Below are positions 14,917 to 22,769 of a DNA stretch of 64,000 bases, one piece after another. Origin of the DNA: Jiangella alkaliphila (GTDB lineage Bacteria > Actinomycetota > Actinomycetes > Jiangellales > Jiangellaceae); NCBI RefSeq assembly GCF_900105925.1, contig NZ_LT629791.1:3817278-3881277 (forward strand). Reading direction: 5' to 3'. The position numbers and the translations under genes are program-made. The stretch's first letter is position 1, and the number at the start of each line of letters is the position of its first letter. A model generated the notes under the pieces. The model was not told the DNA's origin. It did not search any database and worked only from the letters and a program-made list of their open reading frames with translations.

Positions 14917-16061
14917 CAGGCGGCCCCGAGGCGGCGTGCGTACTCGTCGAACGTGCTGAGGGACTTCATGGACATCAGCCGCATGGCTTCCTCGATGCTC
15001 GTTCGTCCTTCGAGTGCGTCTGCGATCAGGGCACGAGAAAGGCGTTCGCCGACGCGGAAAGGCTGATTATTGTAGTGGTCGCCGCCGCCACGTTCGTTTG
15101 CCGCGCTGAGCGCCCGGAGCCTAGCAACCTCAGCGTCGTACGCGTTAGCGTAGTTATCCATGCGACGGAGGCCGGTGCGGTGGAGCGCCTGTAGGACCAC
15201 AAGAGTGCCACATCTGAAGTCATGTGCCAGGGCATCCAATGCTTCGGTGAGCGGCGCGCTTGCCACTCGGGCGTGGTGAGACTCCAGGTCCTCCTGTGGC
15301 ACTAGCACTTCGGACGCCACGGCGTTGCACCAGCGCTCGATTTCGGATTGCGCGTCACTGCGCAGATCTTCATTGCCGATACCGCTGGTACCACGCCAGA
15401 TGTGGGCGAACTCATGGGCGAGTGTGAAAATCTGGCCATTGATGGTCTGGTGGGTGTTGACGAACACGAGCGGCGCGATGTCATCAACAAGCGCGAATCC
15501 ACGGAATTCGTTCTCGTCGAGCGGACGCCTGGTGTTGTTGTTCACCATGGAGGTCGCGATGGTCAGGCCGCCGAGCGCCTCGAAGCTTCTGAGGAGAGCT
15601 TTCCGCGTGTCGGCCCAAGTCCCGTGGCGGGTGGAGATCTCGAAATCTAGCGCGCTTCGAATGTGTGCCGCTGCCTCTGTCGGGCCCTCGTCCGCGGCGG
15701 AACCAACGAATTCTAGAGGCTCTGCCCCGAGCCCTAGCGCATAGTCGCGATACCACTCCTGCCGGCGCTGAGACTGGCCCAATACGGCGATGAGGTTGGC
15801 GCTCGGCGGAGGTGCTCCATCGAAGCCCTCACGGAAATCGGGCACAGGCAGTGTCCAGGTTGGAGGCTGGGGGAGCAGGAGGTAGCCGAAGGGCACGCCT
15901 GTCGCCCTCGCGAAATCCTGGAGCTGCTTCAGCGTCGGACGGGTCTCGGCTGTCAGCCACTGATCAACCTTGAAGCGACGGTGGAGCCCTTCTTCGTCGG
16001 CTCCTGTCACGTTGAGCGCCCAGGACAGCACGGAGGGAGCGACGTCGACTCGGATGGGCAT
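14916..16061 (-). CDS. ImmA/IrrE-type zinc metallopeptidase, putative antitoxin or regulator
   Basis: A 381-residue protein. The N-terminal 65 residues (VDQWLTAETRPTLKQLQDFARATG) form an XRE-like helix-turn-helix; the C-terminal part has the zinc-peptidase motif HEFAH (216-220) with a downstream glutamate in SEIERWCNAVASEVLVP. ImmA/IrrE proteins cleave DNA-binding repressors in mobile elements and stress systems. Paired with the DUF4411 gene it most likely forms a toxin-antitoxin or defence module. GAAAGGAGAGAG precedes its ATG. Confidence 0.85.
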   Translation of the reverse strand: MPIRVDVAPSVLSWALNVTGADEEGLHRRFKVDQWLTAETRPTLKQLQDFARATGVPFGYLLLPQPPTWTLPVPDFREGFDGAPPPSANLIAVLGQSQRRQEWYRDYALGLGAEPLEFVGSAADEGPTEAAAHIRSALDFEISTRHGTWADTRKALLRSFEALGGLTIATSMVNNNTRRPLDENEFRGFALVDDIAPLVFVNTHQTINGQIFTLAHEFAHIWRGTSGIGNEDLRSDAQSEIERWCNAVASEVLVPQEDLESHHARVASAPLTEALDALAHDFRCGTLVVLQALHRTGLRRMDNYANAYDAEVARLRALSAANERGGGDHYNNQPFRVGERLSRALIADALEGRTSIEEAMRLMSMKSLSTFDEYARRLGAA

Positions 16062-16215
16062 CGCTCTCTCCTTTCTGCGTTGGCCATCGCGGCCAGTGCG
16101 AGTGCAGCATCAATGGTGTCCTGCCGTAGCCCTGTGCCATCACCGCGACGCTACGGAGTCACATGGTCCTAGTGTGGCTGCTGGGTCCGACATTTGAGGA
16201 TAGGCGCTGTTCGTG

Positions 16216-16467
16216 TCATGGAGCGCGACCGGCGACATGGCGGGGCACCCGCGCCGGCATGCTCATCCCGCCCTTGAGCAGCCACTCCGACTGCTCGCCA
16301 GCGGCGAAGACGCGGCAGAGGAACCGGTCGAACCGGGCCTGCCGGATCTGGGCGTCGACGGTGGCTGCGCTGACTCCGGGGCCTGCCTGCTGGGCTGCCT
16401 TCTTCGCGGCGTCCTTGATCGCCAGCTCCAGCGATCGCCAGTCCGCGTATCCCTCGTGCTCAGCCAC
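16216..16467 (-). pseudogene. Truncated AbiEii-type nucleotidyltransferase toxin
   Basis: Only 83 codons. The beginning, AEHEGYADWRSLELAIKDAA, and the nucleotidyltransferase motif region FLCRVFAAGEQSEWLLKGG match the N-terminus of AbiEii toxins, which usually reach 250-300 residues. After MSMPARVP the sequence loses similarity and stops at 16216, before the catalytic D-x-D. The following bases in the other frames do not restore it, so the rest was probably deleted. The GTG start overlaps the antitoxin stop by 8 bp, the normal AbiE arrangement. Confidence 0.75.
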
Positions 16468-17116
16468 GCTCCCATCCTTCCGAACGCACGCCGGCCAGAT
16501 CGAAGAGACCGTCGGCCAGGGATCTGGCGTCGCTCTTGCGCCGCGCCGCGAGAGGGGAGAGGTAAGACTCGAGTCGGTGGCGGGACACCAGCTTGTCGGC
16601 GCTTGTCGCATCACGCACGGCCGCGGCGACCATGGACAGATCGGTGCCGATGTCGACGAGGTCGGCGATGGTCCGCTCGACGGTCAGCGTGGGGAGTCCG
16701 TCGACGGGCACGACCTCCTCGTTGGTGAGGTGGCGGATACGCAGACGTACGCCAGGGAGCCGGGTGCCTTTGCGGCTGGGGACGATGAAGTCGAAGCCGT
16801 CGAGGAGGAAGTCGCCCAGCCCGTGAACGACTGCGGCCGTTGCTCCAGCTGCCACGATCGGGGCGACTCCTGCCTCGCTGCGAGGTGCGGTCGCCCCGCG
16901 CAGCGCCAGCCACGTCGCGTAGATCGCCTCGTGGTCCTGCGGTGGCGCTCCGGCCATGCGGTAGACCCCCTGCGCCACGCGCTCGATGGCCCCGGCCGAA
17001 GCCATCCGGGCGAGCTGCTTGCGGGAGACGCCAGCCTCCCCTGCTTGGGCCGTGGTGACGAGGCCCCACCGACGTTCGGCGATGGAGCCGAGCCGGGCCA
17101 GGGTCGAGTCCGCCAT
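16460..17116 (-). CDS. AbiEi-type antitoxin/transcriptional regulator
   Basis: A 218-residue protein with an N-terminal winged helix (MADSTLARLGSIAERRWG, then LVTTAQAGEAGVSRKQLARM, then GAIERVAQGVYRMAG) typical of AbiEi_4 antitoxins, followed by an antitoxin C-terminal domain (RLRIRHLTNEEVVPVDGLPT, TVERTIADLVD). Such proteins repress their own operon. Two palindromic sites lie directly upstream. The toxin gene that follows is truncated, so this is an orphan antitoxin. ATG 17116 has no ribosome site but is 7 nt downstream of TACAAT. Confidence 0.85.
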   Translation of the reverse strand: MADSTLARLGSIAERRWGLVTTAQAGEAGVSRKQLARMASAGAIERVAQGVYRMAGAPPQDHEAIYATWLALRGATAPRSEAGVAPIVAAGATAAVVHGLGDFLLDGFDFIVPSRKGTRLPGVRLRIRHLTNEEVVPVDGLPTLTVERTIADLVDIGTDLSMVAAAVRDATSADKLVSRHRLESYLSPLAARRKSDARSLADGLFDLAGVRSEGWERG

Positions 17117-17154
17117 GACAACTATTGTACCCGCTTCAGGTGACAAAGGTTGTC
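17117..17154 (-). promoter_or_regulatory. Leaderless promoter and twin palindromes of the AbiE operon
   Basis: GACAA-CTA-TTGTA (17117-17129) and GACAA-AGG-TTGTC (17142-17154) are spaced 25 bp centre to centre. The first contains the minus-strand -10 TACAAT (17129-17124), 7 nt from the abiEi ATG. AbiEi proteins autorepress at paired inverted repeats, so these are likely operators. Confidence 0.6.
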
Positions 17155-17190
17155 GAGTGCGCGGCGACCACTTCGGAGACGAACTCGAAC

Positions 17191-17196
17191 TAGGAT
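17191..17196 (+). promoter_or_regulatory. Putative -10 element of the deaminase gene
   Basis: TAGGAT, 8 nt before the ATG at 17205. AGGA within it could alternatively serve as a weak ribosome site. Confidence 0.35.
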
Positions 17197-17204
17197 CCTT
17201 CACG

Positions 17205-17702
17205 ATGACGCACGTTGACGCAAACCCCGCTGACGCCGCTCACCTGGAGCGGTGTGTCGAGTTGGCCGAGGCCGCGCTCGCGGCCGGTGACGGCCCGTTC
17301 GGGTCGGTGCTGGTCGATCGCAACGGCACCGTTCTGGCAGAGGACCACAACCACGAGACGACCACCGCGGACCCGACCGCGCATCCGGAGCTGGCGCTGG
17401 CGCAGTGGGCCGCTCGGAACCTGCCCGCCGCAGACCGCGCCGGCGCGACCGTCTACACGTCGGGGGAGCACTGCCCGATGTGTGCGGCCGCGCACGGCTG
17501 GGTCGGCCTCGGCCGCATCGTCTTCGCCGCGTCGAGCGCGCAGCTGGCCGGCTGGCGGGCCGAGTGGGGGCTGCCGGCAGCGCCGGTCAGCGTCCTCCCC
17601 ATCACCGCCGTCGTGCCGGGCCTCGAGGTGGTCGGGCCGGTGCCGCCGTTCGACCAGCGCATGCGCGCCATCCACGAGCGCGCCGCCGGGCGCCGAGCGT
17701 AG
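17205..17702 (+). CDS. Nucleoside/cytosine deaminase-like zinc enzyme
   Basis: A 165-residue protein of the CMP/dCMP-deaminase superfamily. The zinc motif is HPE (His60, Glu62) with EHCPMC (Cys90, Cys93); HPE in place of HAE is seen in guanine/nucleoside deaminase subfamilies. GDGPFGSVLVD (29-39) is the substrate-side strand of the fold. It should deaminate a free base or nucleoside, or a related small molecule; the substrate cannot be decided. It stands alone, between the AbiE remnant and two exported-protein genes on the other strand. Confidence 0.87.
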   Translation: MTHVDANPADAAHLERCVELAEAALAAGDGPFGSVLVDRNGTVLAEDHNHETTTADPTAHPELALAQWAARNLPAADRAGATVYTSGEHCPMCAAAHGWVGLGRIVFAASSAQLAGWRAEWGLPAAPVSVLPITAVVPGLEVVGPVPPFDQRMRAIHERAAGRRA

Positions 17703-17723
17703 GGTGCTCGACGACCCGGCCGG

Positions 17724-18683
17724 TCACTCGACGATCGACTGGATCTCCGCGACCGGCACCGGCGTGTTCTGCCAGTCACCGGTCAGCTCGGTCGGCAGCC
17801 CGGGCAGGACGAGCGGCGCACCGCCGTTCTCGAACCGGACCGTGTAGACCAGCCGGGCCTGCGCGTCGTAGGCCGGCTTGCCGTCGACGCTGACCGTGCC
17901 CGAGATCGACGCCCGCGCGTAGCTGTAGTTGCAGGTCTCGGACTCGGCCGTCACCCAGTCGCAGTCGAAGGCGGCGGAGCCGTCGCCGGGCTGCACCTCG
18001 AGGTGGTCGGGGGTGGCGATGGCCACGACGCCGAACGCGGAGCTGCCCACCAGCTCCTCGTCGTCGATGCCGTCGGCCCACCACCACGTGTCGAGGTTGA
18101 CGTAGGCCTGCTCGGGCGGGTTGAACGCCAGCGTGAAGTCGGGCACCACCAGCAGGCCGTACGCGGTCATGGCCTGCTGCTCGAGCGGTGGTTCGACCTC
18201 GACGGGCATGTTCTCGAGCCATTCGTAGCCGTCGTAATAGGAGTCGTCGGGGTTGCGGCAGCGCCAGTAGACGGGGATCGAGTCCGGCGACGGCTTGGGC
18301 TGAGGCAGGTCCGGATGGTCCTCGATGGCAGCCGGGACGTTCATCCAGCACGGGTTCGGGCCGTCACAGTACTCGTTGTAGAGGTCGACGAACTCGCAGG
18401 AGGGCTCCTGGCTCCCGCCGCCTTCGTTGCCGCCGCCTTCGTCCCCGCCACCCTCATCGCCACCCTCATCGCCACCGGGGCAATGAGTGACGGTCACGAG
18501 GTCGCCGTTCTCGTTCACGTACGACTCGGTCCAACCGGGCGGCACCGTGCAGTCGGCTCGCGGCTGGGCGTCGGCCGCGGCCGAGGCGGGCGCCGCCTGG
18601 GCGGCGCTGCCGCCGACCAGCAGGCTCAGCACCAGGCCGAACAGCGCCACGGCCAGCCGCGCATACTTCCCTGGTGTCAGCAT
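17724..18683 (-). CDS. Exported cysteine-containing protein with a Gly/Glu/Asp-rich linker
   Basis: A 319-residue protein not recognised as a named family. Residues 1-32 are a signal peptide (YARLAVALFGLVLSLLVGG, with ASA/AQA cleavage options). Around residues 70-95 is a flexible stretch built from GGDEGG and GGGNEGG units. The remainder is acidic, rich in Trp/Tyr, and has about eight cysteines (SCEFVDLYNEYCDG, PCWMNVP, YWRCRNP, FDCDWVT, ETCNYSY) that could pair outside the cell. The ATG overlaps the upstream lipoprotein gene by 7 bp, so the two are one operon. Confidence 0.75.
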   Translation of the reverse strand: MLTPGKYARLAVALFGLVLSLLVGGSAAQAAPASAAADAQPRADCTVPPGWTESYVNENGDLVTVTHCPGGDEGGDEGGGDEGGGNEGGGSQEPSCEFVDLYNEYCDGPNPCWMNVPAAIEDHPDLPQPKPSPDSIPVYWRCRNPDDSYYDGYEWLENMPVEVEPPLEQQAMTAYGLLVVPDFTLAFNPPEQAYVNLDTWWWADGIDDEELVGSSAFGVVAIATPDHLEVQPGDGSAAFDCDWVTAESETCNYSYARASISGTVSVDGKPAYDAQARLVYTVRFENGGAPLVLPGLPTELTGDWQNTPVPVAEIQSIVE

Positions 18684-19219
18684 GAGATTGTCGCCTCCGC
18701 TACCGGTATCCGCGCCACGATCAGCCACCCGTCTCCCTCGCGCTGCAGCCGGACGCCGACGGGTCCGGGCGCGACCTCGAGCGGCGGCTGGGTCTGCTCC
18801 TGCACGACGACGCCCCAGGGTCGCTGGTCGACGCAGGCCTCGGCGGTGGCGTCGTCGCCGTCGACGCTGACCTGGACCTCGCCGATCTCCGGCTCGCCGA
18901 TGCGGCGCTGTTGCTCGTCGACCATGTTCGCCACCCGGGCCATCTGCTCCTCGACCACGGCACCGGTGGCGATGCCGTCGAACAGCGCGGGGTCGGGGTC
19001 GGGCCCGTTCTCCGAGTCGATCAGAGCGCCCCAGTAGCCGGTGTAGACCTCGCGGATCGCCGCGGCGTCCTGCTCGTCGGTGCTGGGCGGGGTGGTGGCG
19101 GCCGTCGTAGCCGGTGGCGGCGTCGTCTCGAGGCCGGCGGGCTCGTCGCCACCCGAACAGCCACCCAGACCGACAGCAAGCGCGAGACCCACCACGACAC
19201 CGATCCTCGAATGCGACAA
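18677..19219 (-). CDS. Putative lipoprotein
   Basis: A 180-residue protein with a lipoprotein signal peptide: MSHSRIGVVVGLALAVG followed by the lipobox LGGC. A Thr/Pro-rich linker follows, then an alpha/beta domain (REVYTGYWGALIDSENGPDP, VSVDGDDATAEACVDQ, GWLIVARIPV) that resembles the small NTF2-like or SnoaL-like domains common in actinobacterial lipoproteins. The start appears to be TTG at 19219 with GAGAGG upstream. It is cotranscribed with the exported protein at 17724; function unknown. Confidence 0.72.
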   Translation of the reverse strand: MSHSRIGVVVGLALAVGLGGCSGGDEPAGLETTPPPATTAATTPPSTDEQDAAAIREVYTGYWGALIDSENGPDPDPALFDGIATGAVVEEQMARVANMVDEQQRRIGEPEIGEVQVSVDGDDATAEACVDQRPWGVVVQEQTQPPLEVAPGPVGVRLQREGDGWLIVARIPVAEATISC

Positions 19220-19306
19220 CTCGCTTGCCTCTCAGTATCGCTCGTTGACGGTGCCCGTGCCGGGCGCAGCCTACTGGGTGGGACCAGCACGGCGCAAAGC
19301 AAAGAG

Positions 19307-19346
19307 GAGCCGTTGGCCGCGCCTCGAGGCAGGCGACCAACGGCTC
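19307..19346 (-). terminator. Rho-independent terminator of glnA1
   Basis: GAGCCGTTGG (19307-19316) pairs perfectly with CCAACGGCTC (19337-19346). Read on the minus strand, 30 nt after the glnA1 stop, the stem is followed by CTCTTTGCTTT. Confidence 0.75.
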
Positions 19347-19376
19347 CCGTCAGGGGTGTGCCCTGCAGACCGACGT

Positions 19377-20801
19377 CTAGATGTCGAAGTAGAGCTCGAA
19401 CTCGTGCGGGTGGGGACGCAGACGGATCGGGTCGATCTCGTTGACGCGCTTCCAGTCGATCCACGTCTCGACGAGGTCGTCGGTGAAGACGCCGCCCTCG
19501 AGGAGGTAGTCGTGGTCGCCCTCGAGGGCGTCGAGGGCCTCGCCGAGCGACGCGGGGACGGTCGCGATGTTGGCGTGCTCCTCGGGCGGCAACTCGTAGA
19601 GGTCCTTGTCGACCGGCTCCGGCGGCTCGATCTTGTTGCGGATGCCGTCGACGCCGGCCATGAGCATGGCGGAGAAGGCGAGGTAGGGGTTGCTGGACGG
19701 GTCCGGGACGCGGAACTCGATGCGCTTGGCCTTCGGCGACGTGCCGGTGACGGGGATGCGGACCGCCGCGGACCGGTTGCGCTGCGAGTAGACGAGGTTC
19801 ACCGGCGCCTCGAAGCCCGGGACCAGGCGGTGGTACGAGTTCACCGTCGGGTTGGTCCACGCCAGCAGCGAGTTGGCGTGCTTGATGAGGCCGCCGATGT
19901 ACCAGCGGGCCATGTCGGACAGGCCGCCGTAGCCCAGCTCGTCGTAGAACAGCGGGTCGCCGTTCTTCCAGAGCGACTGGTGGCAGTGCATGCCCGAGCC
20001 GTTGTCGCCGAACAGCGGCTTCGGCATGAACGTGGCCGTCTTGCCGGCCTCCCAGGCGACGTTCTTGATGATGTACTTGAACAGCATCAGGCGGTCGCCG
20101 GCGTGCTTGAGGGAGTCGAACCGATAGTTGATCTCGGCCTGGCCGGCGGTGCCGACCTCGTGATGGGCCCGCTCGACCGGGATGCCGACCTCGGTCAGCG
20201 CCAGCACCATCGAGTCGCGCAGGTCGGCGTAGTGGTCGACCGGCGGGACGGGGAAGTAGCCGCCCTTGTACCGCGTCTTGTAGCCGCGGTTGCCACCCTC
20301 CTCGACGCGGCCGGTGTTCCAGGCGCCCTCGATGGAGTCGATGTGGTAGTAGCCGGCGTTCTGCTTGGTCTCGAAGCGGACGTCGTCGAAGACGTAGAAC
20401 TCGGCCTCGGGCCCGAAGTAGACGGTGTCGGCGATGCCCGAGCTGGCGAGGTACGCCTCGGCCTTCGTCGCGATGTTGCGCGGGTCGCGGCTGTACGGCT
20501 CACCGGTGAAGGGGTCGACGATGGAGAAGTTCAGCGCGAGGGTCTTGGCCTTGCGGAACGGGTCGACGAACGCCGTGGCGGGGTCGGCCATCAGCTTCAT
20601 GTCGGACTCGTGGATGGCCTGGAAGCCGCGGATCGAGGAGCCGTCGAACATCAGGCCCTCGGCGATGGCGGCGGCGTCGAAGGCCGAGGCCGGCACGTTG
20701 AAATGCTGCATGACGCCTGGCAGGTCGCAGAAGCGAACGTCGATGAACTCGACGCCCTCGTCCTTGACGAACTTGAGCAGCTCGTCCGGGTTGGTGAACA
20801 T
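19377..20801 (-). CDS. glnA: Glutamine synthetase type I, adenylylatable
   Basis: The main ammonium-assimilating enzyme: glutamate, ammonia and ATP to glutamine. The 474-residue protein has all GSI-beta signatures: [42 protein letters not shown] and NRSAAVRIP. The adenylylation site is intact: Tyr402 in DLYELPPEE, the target of GlnE encoded at 11262. ATG 20801 follows GAAGGAG at good spacing; in-frame ATGs further upstream are unlikely starts. A GlnR-type operator lies about 100 bp upstream. Confidence 0.97.
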   Translation of the reverse strand: MFTNPDELLKFVKDEGVEFIDVRFCDLPGVMQHFNVPASAFDAAAIAEGLMFDGSSIRGFQAIHESDMKLMADPATAFVDPFRKAKTLALNFSIVDPFTGEPYSRDPRNIATKAEAYLASSGIADTVYFGPEAEFYVFDDVRFETKQNAGYYHIDSIEGAWNTGRVEEGGNRGYKTRYKGGYFPVPPVDHYADLRDSMVLALTEVGIPVERAHHEVGTAGQAEINYRFDSLKHAGDRLMLFKYIIKNVAWEAGKTATFMPKPLFGDNGSGMHCHQSLWKNGDPLFYDELGYGGLSDMARWYIGGLIKHANSLLAWTNPTVNSYHRLVPGFEAPVNLVYSQRNRSAAVRIPVTGTSPKAKRIEFRVPDPSSNPYLAFSAMLMAGVDGIRNKIEPPEPVDKDLYELPPEEHANIATVPASLGEALDALEGDHDYLLEGGVFTDDLVETWIDWKRVNEIDPIRLRPHPHEFELYFDI

Positions 20802-20898
20802 CCGCATCTCCTTCGCGCCTCGGCGGCGCAGTCTCCGCATCCGTCGACGGTCGGCGTTGACCGTATTACCCTCGTGGCCCGGACGCTAGATTCCTGGG

Positions 20899-20936
20899 AT
20901 TTCCCGTCGGTGTCCCGAGTGTTTCACCAGTGTTAC
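20899..20936 (-). promoter_or_regulatory. GlnR-type nitrogen-control operator upstream of glnA1
   Basis: On the minus strand the order is GTAAC, 6 nt, GAAAC, 6 nt, GACAC, 6 nt, GAAAT. This is the actinobacterial GlnR box (gTnAc-n6-GaAAc repeated with 6-nt spacing); the first two half-sites are perfect and the third and fourth differ by one base each. It ends 97 bp before the glnA1 start. Confidence 0.8.
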
Positions 20937-20990
20937 GTGCGATGTGGGACGGTGCGCCGATCCGGTCGCCGCCGGGTGTCGGCCAGGCTC

Positions 20991-20996
20991 TAGGCT
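20991..20996 (+). promoter_or_regulatory. Putative -10 element of the RDD gene
   Basis: TAGGCT, 6 nt before the GTG at 21003; CGCAGG between them gives only a weak ribosome site. Confidence 0.4.
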
Positions 20997-21002
20997 CGCA
21001 GG

Positions 21003-21425
21003 GTGAGCTCCGACCGGCCGACCTCGTCCGACCTCCAGCTGCCCGACCACGGCCCCGGCTCGGCCGGCGGCTGGGGACGTCGCATCGCGGCGCTGCTGCT
21101 GGACTGGCTGGCCGGCAACCTGGTCGCGTTCATCGTCACCGGCGGCAACTCCGGCGTGTGGGACGCGCAGAGCGACGTGTTCTGGTTGCCGCTGATCTGC
21201 TGGTACCTGCTGGTCGTGGTGTCGACGACGCTGGCCGGCGGCAGCCTGGGTCAGCTACTCGTCGGGCTGCGGGTCGCTCACCTGGGCGGACGGCGCATCA
21301 GCCCGGTCATGGCGGCGGTGCGGACGTTGATGATCGCGCTGATCATCCCGCCGCTGGTGTTCACCCGCGACGGCCGCGGCCTGCACGACCTCGCGTCGAA
21401 CACCGTGGTCGTCAACGCCCGCTGA
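21003..21425 (+). CDS. RDD-family membrane protein
   Basis: A 140-residue integral membrane protein with three hydrophobic segments (IAALLLDWLAGNLVAFIV, LPLICWYLLVVVSTTL, RTLMIALIIPPLVF). The name-giving residues are present: Arg before the first segment (WGRRIAALLLDW), Asp within it, and Asp near the end (GLHDLASNTVVV). Family function is mostly unknown. The same RDD/DUF4191/LipA/LipB neighbourhood next to glnA1 is seen in mycobacteria. Confidence 0.88.
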   Translation: MSSDRPTSSDLQLPDHGPGSAGGWGRRIAALLLDWLAGNLVAFIVTGGNSGVWDAQSDVFWLPLICWYLLVVVSTTLAGGSLGQLLVGLRVAHLGGRRISPVMAAVRTLMIALIIPPLVFTRDGRGLHDLASNTVVVNAR

Positions 21426-21429
21426 GCGG

Positions 21430-22722
21430 TCAGGCCGCGGGGTCGGTGACCCGCCCGACGAACAGCGGCGTGGCGGTCTCGACGTCGTGCAGCACGAAGA
21501 CGAACGGGCGGTCGACGGTCAGCTCGACCGGGCCGTCCGCGGGCGCGGAGCCGGTCTCCATCTCGACGGAGGTCGCGGCGGCCGCCTCGGTGCCTTCCTC
21601 GTCGACGGTGATGGTCGCCTCGTGCCGGACCTCGCTCACGGTCAGCGGGACGACGTCGGGGTCCGTGCTCATCGGGGCGAAGTCGGTGGTCGACGGGTCG
21701 AACGGCGCGGTCACGCCGAGGGTGGCCAACGTGTCGGAGAGGGTCGTGGCGGTGCGCAGGTCGAACATCGGCAGCTGGAGGTCGACCTGGGCGGTCTGCG
21801 CGTTACTGAGCACTGTGCCGAGCAGCTCGCCGTCGAGGCGCCCTTCGACGGCCGCGAACGCGCCCGCGTCGGGGACCAGCAGCGTCATCGCCAGCTCGCG
21901 GCCCGCATAGGGGATGGTCACCGCCTGCCACCCGTCGCCGGCCTGGTAGGGGAAGGTCGTCGCCAGGCTCATCGCCGGGGCCTGCAGCAGCTCGCCGCCG
22001 ATCGTGGTGAAGTCGCGCTCACCCACGTCGTGGAACACGGCGTCCCACGGCGCCTTCGCGTAGAGCGCGTTGACGAGCACCAGCTTCGTGGCCTCGCTGA
22101 GCGCGTCGGGCGGGATCAGCTCGGCGATCTTGTCCTCGGTGTTGTCGGCCACCCAGCCGTTGATGGAGTCGCGTGCGTCCGCGGCGTCGGCGAAGTCGAC
22201 CTGGCGCACGCCGGCGTCGTAGAAGCGGGCCAGCGTGTCCAGGAACGGCGCCTCCCACTGCGCGCCGTCCTGCGCCCAGAGCGAGTTGGCCGACGACAGC
22301 GCCACGTCGGCCTCCTCGCCGTCGGCGTTCTCGCGTTCACCCGAGCGGGTGGCCAGGGCCTGCTCGAGCGCGTTCAACGCCGGGTGCAGCTGGTCCGGGC
22401 CGGTCGTGCCGAGGAGCGCGTCGAGCTGGTCGGCCGACGCGCCGGTCGCGCCCGCGCGCAGCATCCCCAGCGCGACGGCGATGCTGGCCGGCGAGTAGAC
22501 GAGGTTGCCGTCGCCGGCGCCGGCCAGGGGCGTGTACAGGTTCGTGGCCAGGGTGCGGACGATCTCGCCGGCGGCCTGTGCGTCGGCCGGCGTCGCGTCC
22601 TCGCGCGACGCCTCCGAGCGGGCCACGTCCGCCTCGTCGCCGCCGCAGCCCGAGGCCGCGACGACGACAGCGGCGACGAGCAGGGCACGTACGGGCAGGC
22701 CGGTCCACGATCGTTGAGGCAT
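21430..22722 (-). CDS. Serpin-family lipoprotein
   Basis: A 430-residue serine-protease inhibitor fold anchored as a lipoprotein (VRALLVAAVVVAASGC, lipobox ASGC). Serpin segments are clear: NLVYSPASIAVALGMLRAGA, TKLVLVNALYAKAPW, and the C-terminal PFVFVLHDVETATPLFVGRV. The hinge GTEAAAATS matches the inhibitory-serpin consensus, so the loop can probably insert and trap a protease; the reactive bond should lie about 8-9 residues later in VEMETGSAPADG. Target protease unknown. ATG 22722 chosen as the only start preceding the signal peptide. Confidence 0.9.
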   Translation of the reverse strand: MPQRSWTGLPVRALLVAAVVVAASGCGGDEADVARSEASREDATPADAQAAGEIVRTLATNLYTPLAGAGDGNLVYSPASIAVALGMLRAGATGASADQLDALLGTTGPDQLHPALNALEQALATRSGERENADGEEADVALSSANSLWAQDGAQWEAPFLDTLARFYDAGVRQVDFADAADARDSINGWVADNTEDKIAELIPPDALSEATKLVLVNALYAKAPWDAVFHDVGERDFTTIGGELLQAPAMSLATTFPYQAGDGWQAVTIPYAGRELAMTLLVPDAGAFAAVEGRLDGELLGTVLSNAQTAQVDLQLPMFDLRTATTLSDTLATLGVTAPFDPSTTDFAPMSTDPDVVPLTVSEVRHEATITVDEEGTEAAAATSVEMETGSAPADGPVELTVDRPFVFVLHDVETATPLFVGRVTDPAA

Positions 22723-22769
22723 GGTGATGAGACGCGCCGCGCCGCGAGCCGGTTCGGCCGGCGCCCGGC

